Below are positions 16,569 through 25,962 of a stretch of 64,000 nucleotides of DNA, in pieces (the first letter of the stretch is position 1; each line of letters begins with the position of its first letter). Below the pieces are notes generated by a model. The model ran no database searches and was not told the origin of the DNA. It worked only from the letters and a program-made list of their open reading frames with translations. Both the position numbers and the translations under genes were made by a program. The stretch comes from Peptococcaceae bacterium BRH_c4b (GTDB lineage: Bacteria; Bacillota; Desulfotomaculia; Desulfotomaculales; Desulfocucumaceae): the NCBI GenBank assembly GCA_000961595.1, contig LADO01000045.1:61886-125885 (forward strand), given 5' to 3'.

Positions 16569-17330
16569 TCAGCTATTATTCATTTCATCAAGCATTTTGC
16601 GCAACCGGCCGATGGCCCGGCTGTGCAACTGACACACTCTCGATTCGGAAACTTCCAGTACTTTACCTATTTCCTTTAAGGTGAGTTCCTCGTGATAATA
16701 CAAAGACAAAAGAATCTGTTCCTTTTCCGAAAGCATACTCACTGCTTCAGCCAGGGTTTTCCTGCCGTCCTCTTCGGTAAGTTGCTCCAGGGGGTCAAGA
16801 CTGCTTAGATCCTGAATCATATCGCCAAGTCTTACCGAGTCTTCCTCACCGGCTTTATACTGTTCATCCAGAGACACCGCAAAGGCACTGCTGTAGTGGG
16901 CGTCAAGACGGTGTAGTTCCGCTATCTGAATGCCCATCTCCCGGGCCAGCATTTCCTCCGTTACTTCCTCCGCCCGTTCCCTTTCCAGGCGTTCCCGCAC
17001 CTGTTTTAATTCCTGTATTTTTTGCCACATGCTGCGGGGCACCCAGCTAACCTTCCTTATTTCATCCAGCATGGAACCGCGTATCCGGTGATAGGCATAG
17101 GCCTCGAAATCCCTACCCATATCCGGGTCATATTTTTCAACGGATTCCAGCAACCCGAGAACGCCGCAACTCTCCAGATCATCCAGGCTCATACTGGGAG
17201 GAAGGCGAATAGGCAGCCTGCCCGCGATATATTTGACCATCCACAGATAGGACAGTACCAGCTTTGATTTTATCTCCTCATCCCTGTGGCACTTGTATTG
17301 CTGCCAAAAATCGGACAAAGCCTTATCCAT
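16569..17330 (-). CDS. fliA: Flagellar sigma factor FliA / sigma-D
   Basis: 253 aa. A group 3 sigma factor. Region 2 has YLWMVKYIAGRLP and LESCGVLGLLESVEKYDP (core binding and -10 recognition). It continues with YAYHRIRGSMLDEIRK. The C-terminal region 4 has LTLKEIGKVLEVSESRVCQLHSRA, the helix-turn-helix for -35 recognition. It should recognise the TAAA-N15-GCCGATAT promoters seen here before flgM, hag, fliD and the + strand gene at 36.4 kb, and be held by FlgM. ATG at 17330, 22 bp after the flhG stop. Confidence 0.96.
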   Translation of the reverse strand: MDKALSDFWQQYKCHRDEEIKSKLVLSYLWMVKYIAGRLPIRLPPSMSLDDLESCGVLGLLESVEKYDPDMGRDFEAYAYHRIRGSMLDEIRKVSWVPRSMWQKIQELKQVRERLERERAEEVTEEMLAREMGIQIAELHRLDAHYSSAFAVSLDEQYKAGEEDSVRLGDMIQDLSSLDPLEQLTEEDGRKTLAEAVSMLSEKEQILLSLYYHEELTLKEIGKVLEVSESRVCQLHSRAIGRLRKMLDEMNNS

Positions 17331-17352
17331 CTGATCAACTCACCACCTGCGG

Positions 17353-18258
17353 CTAAATTCCGGATTGACCGAACAGCCGCATTAATCTATTGATGAATCC
17401 ACCCGCCCCCACATAATATTTAACCGGCGTCTCACCGCCTACAAGCAAATTTTGCGCCAGTAGGGTGATGCTCCTGGCCGAAGTACTGCGGGGAAAATAC
17501 ATGCAAAGTGGTTTTTGCTCTTTGACCGCCTGGCTAACTAAGCTGTCCTTACTCACCCAGCCGAGGTTTTGCAGGTTGATGGTCAGATACTGGCTAACCA
17601 CCATTTTCATTTTATTATAAGTGGCGGCGGCTTCACCTCTATCCAAAGCCTGATTCACCACTAGTTTTACTTCATTATGCACCCGGTAGTTGGACAAAAC
17701 TTTAATCATGCTGTAAGCATCGGTAAAAGAGGTTGGTTCCGGGGTTACCACCACTATGACCTCTCCGGCTGCAGCCACAAAGCCAAGCACATTTTTCGAT
17801 ATGCCGGCTCCGGTATCAACCAGCACAAAGTCGGCTTCACGGTCAAAATAATCGAGGGAGTCGATGAGCTTCTGGCGTCGTTTTTTATCCAAATTGGCCA
17901 GTTCCAGAAAACCGGAACCGCCAGAAACCAGTCTTATACCCCCGGGGCCTGGAACGACAATGTCCTCCAGGCTCTTTTTCCCGTAAACAAAATCGAAAAG
18001 TGTGCAGGGGGGAGAAATCCCCATTAAAACTTCAACATTAGCCAGTCCCAAATCAGCATCAAATATTACCACCCGCTTGCCCATACCGGCCAGCGAAATG
18101 GCCAGATTGACCACCAGACTGGTTTTACCCACACCGCCTTTACCGCTTGTAACTGCAATGACCCTTGCCCCGGAATCGGACGCAGGCGTCTGCTGCCCAG
18201 GGATGAGTGTGCCGGCCTTTATGATATTAGATTGAATCGTCGAAGCCGCTTTCGGCAT
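17353..18258 (-). CDS. flhG: Flagellar number regulator FlhG (MinD-like ATPase)
   Basis: 301 aa. A ParA/MinD-type ATPase with the deviant Walker A SGKGGVGKTSLVVNLA near residue 38, DADLGLAN and DTGAGIS. By family it partners with FlhF to control flagellum placement and number. The ATG at 18258 follows GGGGGAG by 9 nt; an upstream TTG at 18276 sits within that signal. It overlaps flhF by 32 bp, so translation is likely coupled. Confidence 0.93.
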   Translation of the reverse strand: MPKAASTIQSNIIKAGTLIPGQQTPASDSGARVIAVTSGKGGVGKTSLVVNLAISLAGMGKRVVIFDADLGLANVEVLMGISPPCTLFDFVYGKKSLEDIVVPGPGGIRLVSGGSGFLELANLDKKRRQKLIDSLDYFDREADFVLVDTGAGISKNVLGFVAAAGEVIVVVTPEPTSFTDAYSMIKVLSNYRVHNEVKLVVNQALDRGEAAATYNKMKMVVSQYLTINLQNLGWVSKDSLVSQAVKEQKPLCMYFPRSTSARSITLLAQNLLVGGETPVKYYVGAGGFINRLMRLFGQSGI

Positions 18259-19414
18259 ATCGGTCAGCTCCCCCAATCACAAGCCCGGCCAGTTTTTTCG
18301 GGGTAACGGCAACTATATCATCCGGCACCTTTTGACCAAAAGTAACGTAGGCTACCGGCTTTTCCAGATCTTTGACAAGATTTAAGAGGGTACCCAGTGT
18401 CTCTGTCTCATCCAGTTTGGTAAAAACCATCCTGTCAAAACCGATTTTTTTGTATCCTCTGACACACTTTTTTAGATCACGAAATCTGGTGGTGGAAGAC
18501 ATGACCAATATGACGTCCATTTCTGTTTCCACCGTTTCCAACAAATCCTTCATTTTTAACAGGCCTCCTGTGTCGTTGGGCGACACCCCGGCTGCGTCTA
18601 TGAAGATAAAATCTTTTTCAGCATATTTGGTTAGCAAGCCGGCCAGTTCCTCGCCATTTGAGGCGGCATCCACCGGCGCCTGGATCAGACTGCCGTAATA
18701 TTTCAGCTCCACCAGCGAACCCACCTTGCTACCGTTTAATGAAACCAGAGCCACCTTTTTGTTCTCACGCATCGCCCTGAAAGCGGCCATTTTCACCGCA
18801 GTCAGAGTTTTACCCACACCGGCGGGGCCAACCAGCACATTAATTTTTTTGCTGCCAAAATCAACATAACAGGGCTCAATTAATTTTGTTATTTTTTCTG
18901 TTAGCAGTGCTTTATTCTTCTCCTCTGAATTATCAAAAACTTCCGGCAGTCCGCTAAGTATTTCATCAATTAACTTATCTTTTATTTCAAGATCATACAA
19001 AATTCTCCTCCATTTATTAAATAATTCATTTCTTACCGCAATTTTCCCTTCTTTTTTCAACATTAAGCCAAAAGCCGGGGATATGTCTTCCCCGTCAGGA
19101 TCATCTTCCCGCCCCTGATCCGGCAATGCAGGGAAAGGCTGGCCCTCCTCTTTATCCTGAAAGGCGCTGAGGACTTCCAGTAGCTTCCGGGTAGAGTCGT
19201 CACCCCGGGGTGATTCTGCTATTGCCTGCACCTCAAGCTTGGGCGGCTCATCCAAGGCGGCGGTGACCTCTATCTGACGTGGGGCGAACAGTCCTGCAAA
19301 ACCCCGGCGGGGCACGGGATAACTGCTGACTATTACAGCTTCCGGGCCCATATCGTCCCTGATCAGTTTTATCGCTTCCTGCATATCACGAACTATGTAT
19401 TTTTTTATTTTCAT
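18227..19414 (-). CDS. flhF: Flagellar SRP-family GTPase FlhF
   Basis: 395 aa. The N-terminal B-domain region begins MKIKKYIVRDMQEAIKLI. An acidic linker leads to the NG domain with the P-loop GPAGVGKTLTAVKM near residue 197, then DAAG and TKLDETETLG. It marks the site of flagellum assembly with FlhG, at the membrane. Its start overlaps the flhA stop by 4 bp (ATGA). Confidence 0.95.
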   Translation of the reverse strand: MKIKKYIVRDMQEAIKLIRDDMGPEAVIVSSYPVPRRGFAGLFAPRQIEVTAALDEPPKLEVQAIAESPRGDDSTRKLLEVLSAFQDKEEGQPFPALPDQGREDDPDGEDISPAFGLMLKKEGKIAVRNELFNKWRRILYDLEIKDKLIDEILSGLPEVFDNSEEKNKALLTEKITKLIEPCYVDFGSKKINVLVGPAGVGKTLTAVKMAAFRAMRENKKVALVSLNGSKVGSLVELKYYGSLIQAPVDAASNGEELAGLLTKYAEKDFIFIDAAGVSPNDTGGLLKMKDLLETVETEMDVILVMSSTTRFRDLKKCVRGYKKIGFDRMVFTKLDETETLGTLLNLVKDLEKPVAYVTFGQKVPDDIVAVTPKKLAGLVIGGADRYAESGFDDSI

Positions 19415-21492
19415 TCTACAGCCACCGTTCCCATGACCTCCACTTCCACACTGGAGGCAACTTCATTAAGAGACAACACCACCAGCGCCGGAAGGTAACG
19501 TTCGGTAAAACGTTTAAACGGCAGCCTTACCCGGGGTGAACACAGCACCACCGGGGTTATGCCCCGCATGGAAACCTTCTCTACGGCATCCTTGGCCTTG
19601 TCCAGCACCTGACGGGCCAGCCCCGGCTCGATAACCGGATAGGCGCCCAGTTGCGTGGGCTGTATGGCATCGGCCAGGATTTGTTCCAGCTTGGGATGCA
19701 GAGTGATCACCTGCAGCTTGTTGTCCGACGTTACATAAGCCCGGCAGATGCTCCTGGACATGGCCTGCCTGGTATGTTCAATGAGAAAGTCTATATCCTT
19801 GTTCATACGCACGCCGTCTGCCAGGGCTTCCAAAATGGTAACCAAATCCCTGATAGGAACTTTTTCCCTAAGCAGGTTTTGTAAAACTTTTTGTATATCT
19901 CCCAGGGAGATGAGTTCCGGGGGAAGATCATCCAGCACTGCGGGATCCTTCTCCCTGACCACATCAATCAGTTCCTTAACTTCCTGACGGCCTAGCAATT
20001 CATGACCATAATTTTTAATGAATTCAGTAAGATGGGTAACCAGTATGGTGGAGCAATCCACCACGGTAAGCCCCATCATCTCCACCCTATCCTTTTCAGT
20101 GGCAGGTATCCACCAGGCGGGCAGGCCAAAGGTTGGCTCCACCGTTGGAATGCCTGGAACGGACAGATCCTGCCCGGTGGGATCCATGGCCATAAAGTGG
20201 CCGGGCATTAATTCCCCCGAGGCGCTTTCCTCACCCCTCAATTTGAATACATAGGCGTTGGGGGACAGTTGAAGATTGTCTCTGATCCTGATGGGGCGAA
20301 CATAAATACCCAATTCGGCGGCACACTGCCGGCGAACTGCCGCAAGCCTGGCCAGTAAATCACCGCCCACGTTTTCATCGGTAAGCGGGATGAGGTTGTA
20401 ACCAATTTCAATCTGCAGCGGATCCACCTGAAAATAAGAGGTAACCGCCTCCGGCTCTTTTCTCTGCTGCTGCTGTATCTGCTCTTTGGCCTCGGCCTCC
20501 TTCCTGGCTACTTCCTTTTGCTTCAGTCCACCCATCATGCGGTAGCCCAGAAACCCGGCCAGCCCGGCCATGATCATAAAAAGTATATTGGGCATGGCGG
20601 GAACAAGGCCCAGTATAAACAGTATCCCTGACACCAGGAAAAGAATCTTTGGAAATCTAGTAAACTGGACGGCAACTTCAGCCCCGAAGCTGGACTCCGA
20701 AGATGCTCTGGTAACCAGTATGCCTGAAGATGTGGATATAAGCAGCGCCGGTATCATAGTCACCAGCCCGTCACCTATGGTCAGAATGGTGTAAGTCTGC
20801 AATGCTTGTGTAAGCTCCATACCCATGTATACAAGGCCTATAACAATGCCACCTATTATGTTGATTATGGCGATAACTATACCTGCAATGGCATCGCCCC
20901 GGACAAATTTACTGGCGCCGTCCATGGCCCCGAAAAAGTCCGCCTCCCGCTGCAGGCGCCGCCTGCGCTCCCTGGCCTCGGCTTCAGTAATCAGCCCGGA
21001 ATTAAAATCTGCGTCTATGCTCATCTGCTTACCCGGCATGGCGTCCAGGGTGAACCTGGCCGCAACCTCGGCCACCCGGCCGGAGCCGCTGGTAATTACC
21101 ACGAACTGGATAATGGTTATAATGATGAAAACTATAAAGCCCACCACATAGCTGCCGCCCACCACAAAAGTTCCAAAGGCCTCAATAACCCTGCCCGCAT
21201 CTGCCTGTCCAAGGATCAGCCTGGTGGAGGAGATGTTTAAAGAAAGCCGGTAAAGCGTGGTTACCAGCAGTATGGATGGAAATATGGAAAACTGCAAAAC
21301 CTCGGTGGTGAACATGGTAATAAGCACTATCACCAGGCCAATGGTTATGCTGATGACCAGCATAACATCCAGTATACCGGGTGGCAGCGGGATAATAATC
21401 ATCAAAACGATCAGCAGCACCACGCCGGCAATAATCAGGTCGGTATTCTTTTTAAGTTCTCCGGCAATAGCATTCCGTGAAAGCTGGGGCAT
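19411..21492 (-). CDS. flhA: Flagellar type III export gate protein FlhA
   Basis: 693 aa. The N-terminal half (about 1-330) has eight predicted hydrophobic segments and the FHIPEP-family segment with FTLDAMPGKQMSIDADFNSG and ERRRRLQREADFFGAMDGA. The C-terminal cytosolic half binds chaperone-substrate complexes. The ATG at 21492 follows GGAGGT; the frame reaches back to 21513 without support. It is the major component of the export gate, encoded with fliP/Q/R and flhB just upstream. Confidence 0.97.
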   Translation of the reverse strand: MPQLSRNAIAGELKKNTDLIIAGVVLLIVLMIIIPLPPGILDVMLVISITIGLVIVLITMFTTEVLQFSIFPSILLVTTLYRLSLNISSTRLILGQADAGRVIEAFGTFVVGGSYVVGFIVFIIITIIQFVVITSGSGRVAEVAARFTLDAMPGKQMSIDADFNSGLITEAEARERRRRLQREADFFGAMDGASKFVRGDAIAGIVIAIINIIGGIVIGLVYMGMELTQALQTYTILTIGDGLVTMIPALLISTSSGILVTRASSESSFGAEVAVQFTRFPKILFLVSGILFILGLVPAMPNILFMIMAGLAGFLGYRMMGGLKQKEVARKEAEAKEQIQQQQRKEPEAVTSYFQVDPLQIEIGYNLIPLTDENVGGDLLARLAAVRRQCAAELGIYVRPIRIRDNLQLSPNAYVFKLRGEESASGELMPGHFMAMDPTGQDLSVPGIPTVEPTFGLPAWWIPATEKDRVEMMGLTVVDCSTILVTHLTEFIKNYGHELLGRQEVKELIDVVREKDPAVLDDLPPELISLGDIQKVLQNLLREKVPIRDLVTILEALADGVRMNKDIDFLIEHTRQAMSRSICRAYVTSDNKLQVITLHPKLEQILADAIQPTQLGAYPVIEPGLARQVLDKAKDAVEKVSMRGITPVVLCSPRVRLPFKRFTERYLPALVVLSLNEVASSVEVEVMGTVAVE

Positions 21493-21513
21493 TGTGTTAC
21501 CTCCGGATAGCAT

Positions 21514-21608
21514 GAGTCAAAGGTCTAATGTCTAATGTCGTAGGCGCAAGTCAAATCTCGAAAGTTCTTTTAAATGACTTTTGACCTTGGACTTTGGACC
21601 TTAGACTG
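21514..21608. repeat. GTC-type intergenic repeat
   Basis: AGTC/GGTC words on the left (about 21514-21560) are mirrored by GACTTTTGACC...GACTTTGGACC...AGACT on the right (about 21576-21607), giving a degenerate hairpin. It fills the flhB-flhA gap and resembles the sequence at 29468-29611. Confidence 0.7.
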
Positions 21609-21613
21609 TGATT

Positions 21614-22690
21614 TTACAGTTGTGTTCCGGTGCTCCTGTATTTCGTACGGTAAAGGACAGCCATAATTTCAGCCACCGCCTGGTAGAGTTCCTCCGGTAT
21701 TTCCTTACCCACATCTACCTGTTTGTACAGCGCCTGGGCCAGGGGAGGGTTTTCAACCACCGGAACCTGATGCTCAGCCGCAATGCGCTTCAGGCTCTGG
21801 GCCAGATCACCTGCCCCCTTGGCCACCACCAGCGGCGCGCCGGTAACGCCATCCTCATAGCGCAGGGCCACGGCATAGTGGATTGGGTTGGTGACTACCA
21901 TGGTAGCCCTGGGCACTTCCTGACGAATCCGGTTCATAGCAATTTCCCTCTGGCGTCGCTTCAGCCAACCTTTTATTTGCGGGTCACCCTCGGTCTGTTT
22001 ATATTCATCCTTTATTTCCTGCTTGGCCATACGCAGCCCGCGTATATATTCCCAGCGCTGGTACAACATGTCGCCAACGGCAAGCACCAGAAAAGCCCCG
22101 GCGCCAGCGGCAGCCACCGCCAGAATTGCTGTCAGCACCTCACTAAACCCCTGCCCCGGCGCTTTGTAAAAGGCTACCATCAAAACGGGCAGATATTTTT
22201 TTACGATTAAAAAGCTTACAAATCCGACAACAAGCACTTTAAGTATGCTTTTCAAAAGCTCAACAACGCTGCGCAGGCTGAATATACGTTTCAGGCCGTT
22301 AATGGGGTTAAGTTTTTCAATTTTTGGTTGTATTACCTCCGGTGCGAACAGGAAGCCTATTTGCGCCACGTTAGCAAAAAAGGCTACAGCCATAAGCGCT
22401 ATAAATATGGGGGCCATAAAAAGAAACGTATCCAGCATATAATCAAGCATTACCCAGGGCAGAGAGGAAACGGTCATTTTGAAAGTAAAGCAATTGGCAA
22501 GGTACCAGGTCAACTGGTGCTCCATACCATTGGCGGCATACGGCCTGAAGGTTAGAAAAGCCACCACTGCCGCCAGCAGAACCAAAGCAGCGGTGAAGTC
22601 CTTACTATTAGCCACCTGCCCCTTTTTTCTGGCCTCCTGCAGCTTGCGCGGGGTTGGCTTTTCAGTTTTTTGCTGGCTGGATTCGGCCAA
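21614..22690 (-). CDS. flhB: Flagellar export switch protein FlhB
   Basis: 358 aa. Four transmembrane segments (about 30-215) and a cytosolic domain. The autocleavage site is NPIH, within VVTNPIHYAVALRYED near residue 267, instead of the usual NPTH. The Asn-Pro scissile pair and His are retained. By family, cleavage switches export from rod/hook to filament proteins. TTG start at 22690, 1 bp after the fliR stop. It is followed by a 121-bp gap with a GTC-type repeat before flhA. Confidence 0.96.
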   Translation of the reverse strand: MAESSQQKTEKPTPRKLQEARKKGQVANSKDFTAALVLLAAVVAFLTFRPYAANGMEHQLTWYLANCFTFKMTVSSLPWVMLDYMLDTFLFMAPIFIALMAVAFFANVAQIGFLFAPEVIQPKIEKLNPINGLKRIFSLRSVVELLKSILKVLVVGFVSFLIVKKYLPVLMVAFYKAPGQGFSEVLTAILAVAAAGAGAFLVLAVGDMLYQRWEYIRGLRMAKQEIKDEYKQTEGDPQIKGWLKRRQREIAMNRIRQEVPRATMVVTNPIHYAVALRYEDGVTGAPLVVAKGAGDLAQSLKRIAAEHQVPVVENPPLAQALYKQVDVGKEIPEELYQAVAEIMAVLYRTKYRSTGTQL

Positions 22691-22691
22691 A

Positions 22692-23459
22692 TCAGGTCAA
22701 CCCCTTAAACAAAGTATGCATATCCCTTTCCATCATCCGGAAGAGGGATTGGAAAACAGTACCCAGCATAGGCAGCATAACCGCCAGGGTCATTATGCCC
22801 GCAGCTATTTTGATGGGAAAACCAAGCATAAATATGTTCAATTGGGGAGCTGTTTTTCCCACCAGGCCAAGAGATACGTCTATGATCAACGCCACCGCAA
22901 TGACCGGCAGGCATATTTGCACAGCAATGGTAATCATCTTGGCAAAAATCCGTATAAGCAGCAGCGCAGTATCCCCTTTGAATTCCGCACCGACCAGGGG
23001 CACCATCTGAAAACTTTTAAATAATGCGGATATTACCATATGGTGACCGTTCATGGTCAAAAAAAGAGTTATTCCCAAAAGATATAAAAATTTGGCCAGC
23101 AGTGTAACCTGTGCCCCGATGGCGGGATCAAAAAAGTTTGACATCATAAATCCGATGTGCATATCAAAGAGCTGACCTGCTATGGTAAGACTATTCAGTA
23201 AAAAAACACATACAAGGCCCATTATAATACCCACAGCGGTTTCCTTGAGCACAGCCAGTGCGAAACCTATTAGCCCCCCGGTTATGGCCGAAGTCGGGGA
23301 AGCCACCAGGGGCAGCAATAATCCAGCCAGAACGAATGAAATACCTGCCTTGATCAACCGGGGCGTGTTTGTACCGCCAAAAGCAGGCACCACCACAATG
23401 AAGGCGCTTACCCGGGCAAAAATGAGCAGAAAGTTAATGGCCAATTCATAATTCAACAT
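22692..23459 (-). CDS. fliR: Flagellar export gate protein FliR
   Basis: 255 aa, an integral membrane protein with about six hydrophobic segments. The N-terminal LLIFARVSAFIVVVPAFG and the segment GLVCVFLLNSLTIAGQLFD fit FliR. It forms the export pore with FliP and FliQ. The ATG at 23459 follows AGGGG. It lies 17 bp downstream of fliQ and abuts flhB. Confidence 0.95.
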   Translation of the reverse strand: MLNYELAINFLLIFARVSAFIVVVPAFGGTNTPRLIKAGISFVLAGLLLPLVASPTSAITGGLIGFALAVLKETAVGIIMGLVCVFLLNSLTIAGQLFDMHIGFMMSNFFDPAIGAQVTLLAKFLYLLGITLFLTMNGHHMVISALFKSFQMVPLVGAEFKGDTALLLIRIFAKMITIAVQICLPVIAVALIIDVSLGLVGKTAPQLNIFMLGFPIKIAAGIMTLAVMLPMLGTVFQSLFRMMERDMHTLFKGLT

Positions 23460-23476
23460 ATTCTACTACCCCTGCG

Positions 23477-23746
23477 CTACCTGATTACAGACGGCAGCTT
23501 GGCAAACAATTCACTGGTATAACCCGTCATCACCCTGATCATCCAGGGGGCCAGCAAGGCCATTACAACTAAAGTAACTATTAATTTGGGCACAAAGGTA
23601 AGTGACTGCTCCTGAATCTGGGTGGTGGCCTGCAGTATACCTATTACCAAACCCACCAGCAGTCCCGCCAGCAAAATAGGAATACTCAGTATAAGGACCA
23701 TTACAAGCGCCTCTCTGGTAATCTGAATGATAAAAGTATCAGTCAT
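23477..23746 (-). CDS. fliQ: Flagellar export gate protein FliQ
   Basis: 89 aa with two transmembrane helices; ATTQIQEQSLTFVPKL between them is the family signature. It stacks with FliP and FliR to form the export channel. The ATG at 23746 follows GAAGGA. It is separated from fliP by a 110-bp gap holding a GGGGACA repeat. Confidence 0.96.
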   Translation of the reverse strand: MTDTFIIQITREALVMVLILSIPILLAGLLVGLVIGILQATTQIQEQSLTFVPKLIVTLVVMALLAPWMIRVMTGYTSELFAKLPSVIR

Positions 23747-23782
23747 AATTCAAATCCTTCTTTTTAACGTTCACAAGACAAA

Positions 23783-23857
23783 GGAAAGGGGACACACCTT
23801 CTGGTGTTGGTTAAATTCCTTCTTTTTAACAATTTCACGAAGGAATGTCCCCAATTT
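23783..23857. repeat. GGGGACA palindromic repeat
   Basis: The left arm AAGGGGACACACCTTC and the right arm GAAGGAATGTCCCC bracket about 40 bp. The same arms occur at 7271, 13591 and 26821. It fills the gap between fliP and fliQ. Confidence 0.85.
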
Positions 23858-24602
23858 AACCAAAGCTTTCCACCAGTGATTTAATCACCAGATACCATCC
23901 GTCCACCATAACAAACAACAGTAACTTAAAGGGCAAGGCAATCATTACCGGTGGCAGCATAAACATGCCCATGGACATCAGCGTACTGGCCACCACCATA
24001 TCTATCACTAAAAAGGGAACGTAAAGAAGAAATCCCATCTGAAACGCCGTTTTCAATTCACTGATAACGTAAGCGGGAACAACCACGGTTAGGGGGACTT
24101 CATCCCTGTTGCGGGGCTGCTCCATTTTGCTCAAATTTACGAAAAGAGCCAGATCCTGTTCCCTGGTTTGTTTAAGCATGAAACTGCGCAGCGGCTTGGC
24201 CGCCGTTTTAAAAAATTCCTCCTGGGACATTTTGTTGTCAAGATAGGGTTTTAAAGCCTGCTCATTAATCTGATTCATAACCGGCGTCATTATAAATAAA
24301 GTAAGAAAAATTGCAAGGGCGACCAACACCTGGTTAGGAGGCGATTGGGGAATACCCAGGGCACTCCTCAAAAGGGATAGAACCACAATAATCCTGGTAA
24401 AACTGGTTACCATCAGCAAAAATGCCGGGGCCAGGGCCAGCAATGTCAGTAATACCAGTATTTTTACGCTGTCCACGACCTCCCCGGGGTTATCGGTGGG
24501 ATTTATGTTTAAATCAATGCCCGGTAGAGGCTGTGCGCCAGCCAGGGAAGGAAAAACCAATATTAAAAAAATGGAGAAAAATATTACTGTTATTGGCTTC
24601 AT
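23856..24602 (-). CDS. fliP: Flagellar export gate protein FliP
   Basis: 248 aa. It starts with a cleavable-looking signal peptide (hydrophobic stretch followed by AGAQPLPG), typical of FliP. Four transmembrane helices follow, with MVTSFTRIIVVLSLLRSALG and ALAIFLTLFIMTPV. Core of the export pore. The ATG at 24602 follows GGAGA. It lies between fliO and fliQ. Confidence 0.96.
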   Translation of the reverse strand: MKPITVIFFSIFLILVFPSLAGAQPLPGIDLNINPTDNPGEVVDSVKILVLLTLLALAPAFLLMVTSFTRIIVVLSLLRSALGIPQSPPNQVLVALAIFLTLFIMTPVMNQINEQALKPYLDNKMSQEEFFKTAAKPLRSFMLKQTREQDLALFVNLSKMEQPRNRDEVPLTVVVPAYVISELKTAFQMGFLLYVPFLVIDMVVASTLMSMGMFMLPPVMIALPFKLLLFVMVDGWYLVIKSLVESFG

Positions 24603-24631
24603 TGCTTGTCTCCAATTAACTGACGAATAAA

Positions 24632-25006
24632 TTATTCCCGTGAACGGTATTTTGACACCCTGGAACTCAATAAATTAATACCCTTAGAAGCGGCGGAGAG
24701 AATTTCCTTAAAATCTATATCCTTTTCCCCTGGCGCAACCGGATTGGGCAAATCATCCATATGTTCCAATACACTGACACCTTTTTCATGCTGGGCCAGT
24801 AATAAATAGCTACCACCCACCTCAACAAGCGTTAAAAAAGCTTTTGGTCCTATGGGAAGCTGCTCAATAATTCTCATTCTCCGCGAACCGTTGATAACCC
24901 GGGATCGTCTGGCCAGGCCATATTTAATAAAAAAATAAGCCATGGCGGTAACCAGAGGCAAAACAATTAATAACCTCAGAGCCGCTCCAATCATTTCACT
25001 TGTCAC
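24632..25006 (-). CDS. fliO: Flagellar biosynthesis protein FliO
   Basis: 124 aa. One N-terminal membrane span (about 8-26), then a basic cytosolic domain with RMRIIEQLPIGPKAFLTLVEVGGSYLLL, the FliO pattern. It assists FliP assembly. The start is GTG at 25006, overlapping the stop of the FliN-like gene by 4 bp. Confidence 0.9.
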   Translation of the reverse strand: MTSEMIGAALRLLIVLPLVTAMAYFFIKYGLARRSRVINGSRRMRIIEQLPIGPKAFLTLVEVGGSYLLLAQHEKGVSVLEHMDDLPNPVAPGEKDIDFKEILSAASKGINLLSSRVSKYRSRE

Positions 25007-25383
25007 GGCTCACTCACCATCCCGGCTCTCTCTTCAAATTTGTATATATTATCCATGCGAATGCCGAAATTGCTGCCTATAACAACTATCTCGCCCCGGC
25101 CAAAGGGCTGGTTGTTGACGTAAATCTCAGCGGTTTCGCCCACCGGCTGATCCAATTCAATAACGGAATCTTCACCTATTTTGATAATATCCCTTATTTT
25201 CATGGTCGCGGTGCCCAGTTCAGCAGTAATATGCACCTGGATATTTTCGAGGTAGTGGACACTTACCCGCATTTTTTCGGCTATACTAACCCGGTCGAGG
25301 GGGGGGAAATCCACCTTGTTTACGGAAGCCTCCTCTCCATGGATCCGGCTTAGAAATTCTTTTAATTCCTCTTCCTTCATCAT
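25003..25383 (-). CDS. fliN: Short FliN/SpoA-domain protein (second FliN-type gene)
   Basis: 126 aa. A charged N-terminal region of about 45 residues precedes a SpoA domain with VHITAELGTATMKIRDI, SVIELDQPVGE and GEIVVIGSNFGIRM, as in FliN. It has no CheC-like domain, unlike FliY at the operon end. It sits between fliL and fliO, where Bacillus has fliM-fliY-cheY. It may supply the C-ring FliN homodimers while FliY supplies the phosphatase. It could also be a FliN paralogue with an export-docking role. ATG at 25383 after GGGGGAA. Confidence 0.85.
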   Translation of the reverse strand: MMKEEELKEFLSRIHGEEASVNKVDFPPLDRVSIAEKMRVSVHYLENIQVHITAELGTATMKIRDIIKIGEDSVIELDQPVGETAEIYVNNQPFGRGEIVVIGSNFGIRMDNIYKFEERAGMVSEP

Positions 25384-25401
25384 ATTAAATTCCCCCGCTG
25401 T

Positions 25402-25902
25402 TCACTGGATGAGGAAATCGGTAAAATATAGGCGTTCAACCTTGCCCGATTTCAGATCCTTATTGATTACGTTGATTATCTCGGCCTTGACCTTTTCTTC
25501 TTTTTCCACCGGGCGGATATCATCTACTGATTTGGTGCGCAAAATATGGAGAATATTCTCCTGGATCAGGGGTTGATCTTCCTCTATTTCCAGCTTTAAT
25601 TTTTCGTTTTTGGGATATTCCAGCACCATCTTCACCCTGAGGAAACGGGAGCCGTCAGCATCGGCAAGGTTAATAACCCTTTCCCCTAAATCATATTTTT
25701 CCATTTCCGGCGGTTTTGCTACTTTTGCCCCGGACGTCATTTTCGGCATTAATACAAAATAGAAAATGGCGCCAGCCACAGCGATCCCTATTAAAACCGC
25801 GCCCAATACAATGACCAATGTTTTGGAGGCCCCACCTTTATTTTTTTTACCGGACTGGACAGCAGTTTCCTCAGCAACAGCTTTGCTTTTTTTTACAGCC
25901 AT
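25402..25902 (-). CDS. fliL: Flagellar basal-body associated protein FliL
   Basis: 166 aa. A lysine-rich cytosolic tail, one transmembrane helix (about 27-50) and an extracytoplasmic domain with RVINLADADGSRFLRVKMVLEY, which matches FliL. The C-terminus VERLYFTDFLIQ is typical. It supports the stator units under load. The ATG at 25902 is preferred over GTG at 25911 because AGGGTGA lies just upstream of it. Confidence 0.93.
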   Translation of the reverse strand: MAVKKSKAVAEETAVQSGKKNKGGASKTLVIVLGAVLIGIAVAGAIFYFVLMPKMTSGAKVAKPPEMEKYDLGERVINLADADGSRFLRVKMVLEYPKNEKLKLEIEEDQPLIQENILHILRTKSVDDIRPVEKEEKVKAEIINVINKDLKSGKVERLYFTDFLIQ

Positions 25903-25962
25903 TCGTCTCACCCTGTACTACCGCCCGGCCCGCAGGCCGGGCAGCAAATTTTTTATTACTTT

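Noticed and set aside
15490..16632. 380-codon + strand ORF opposite flgG/flgF
   Set aside because: Spans two clear flagellar genes on the opposite strand and shows no recognisable domains.
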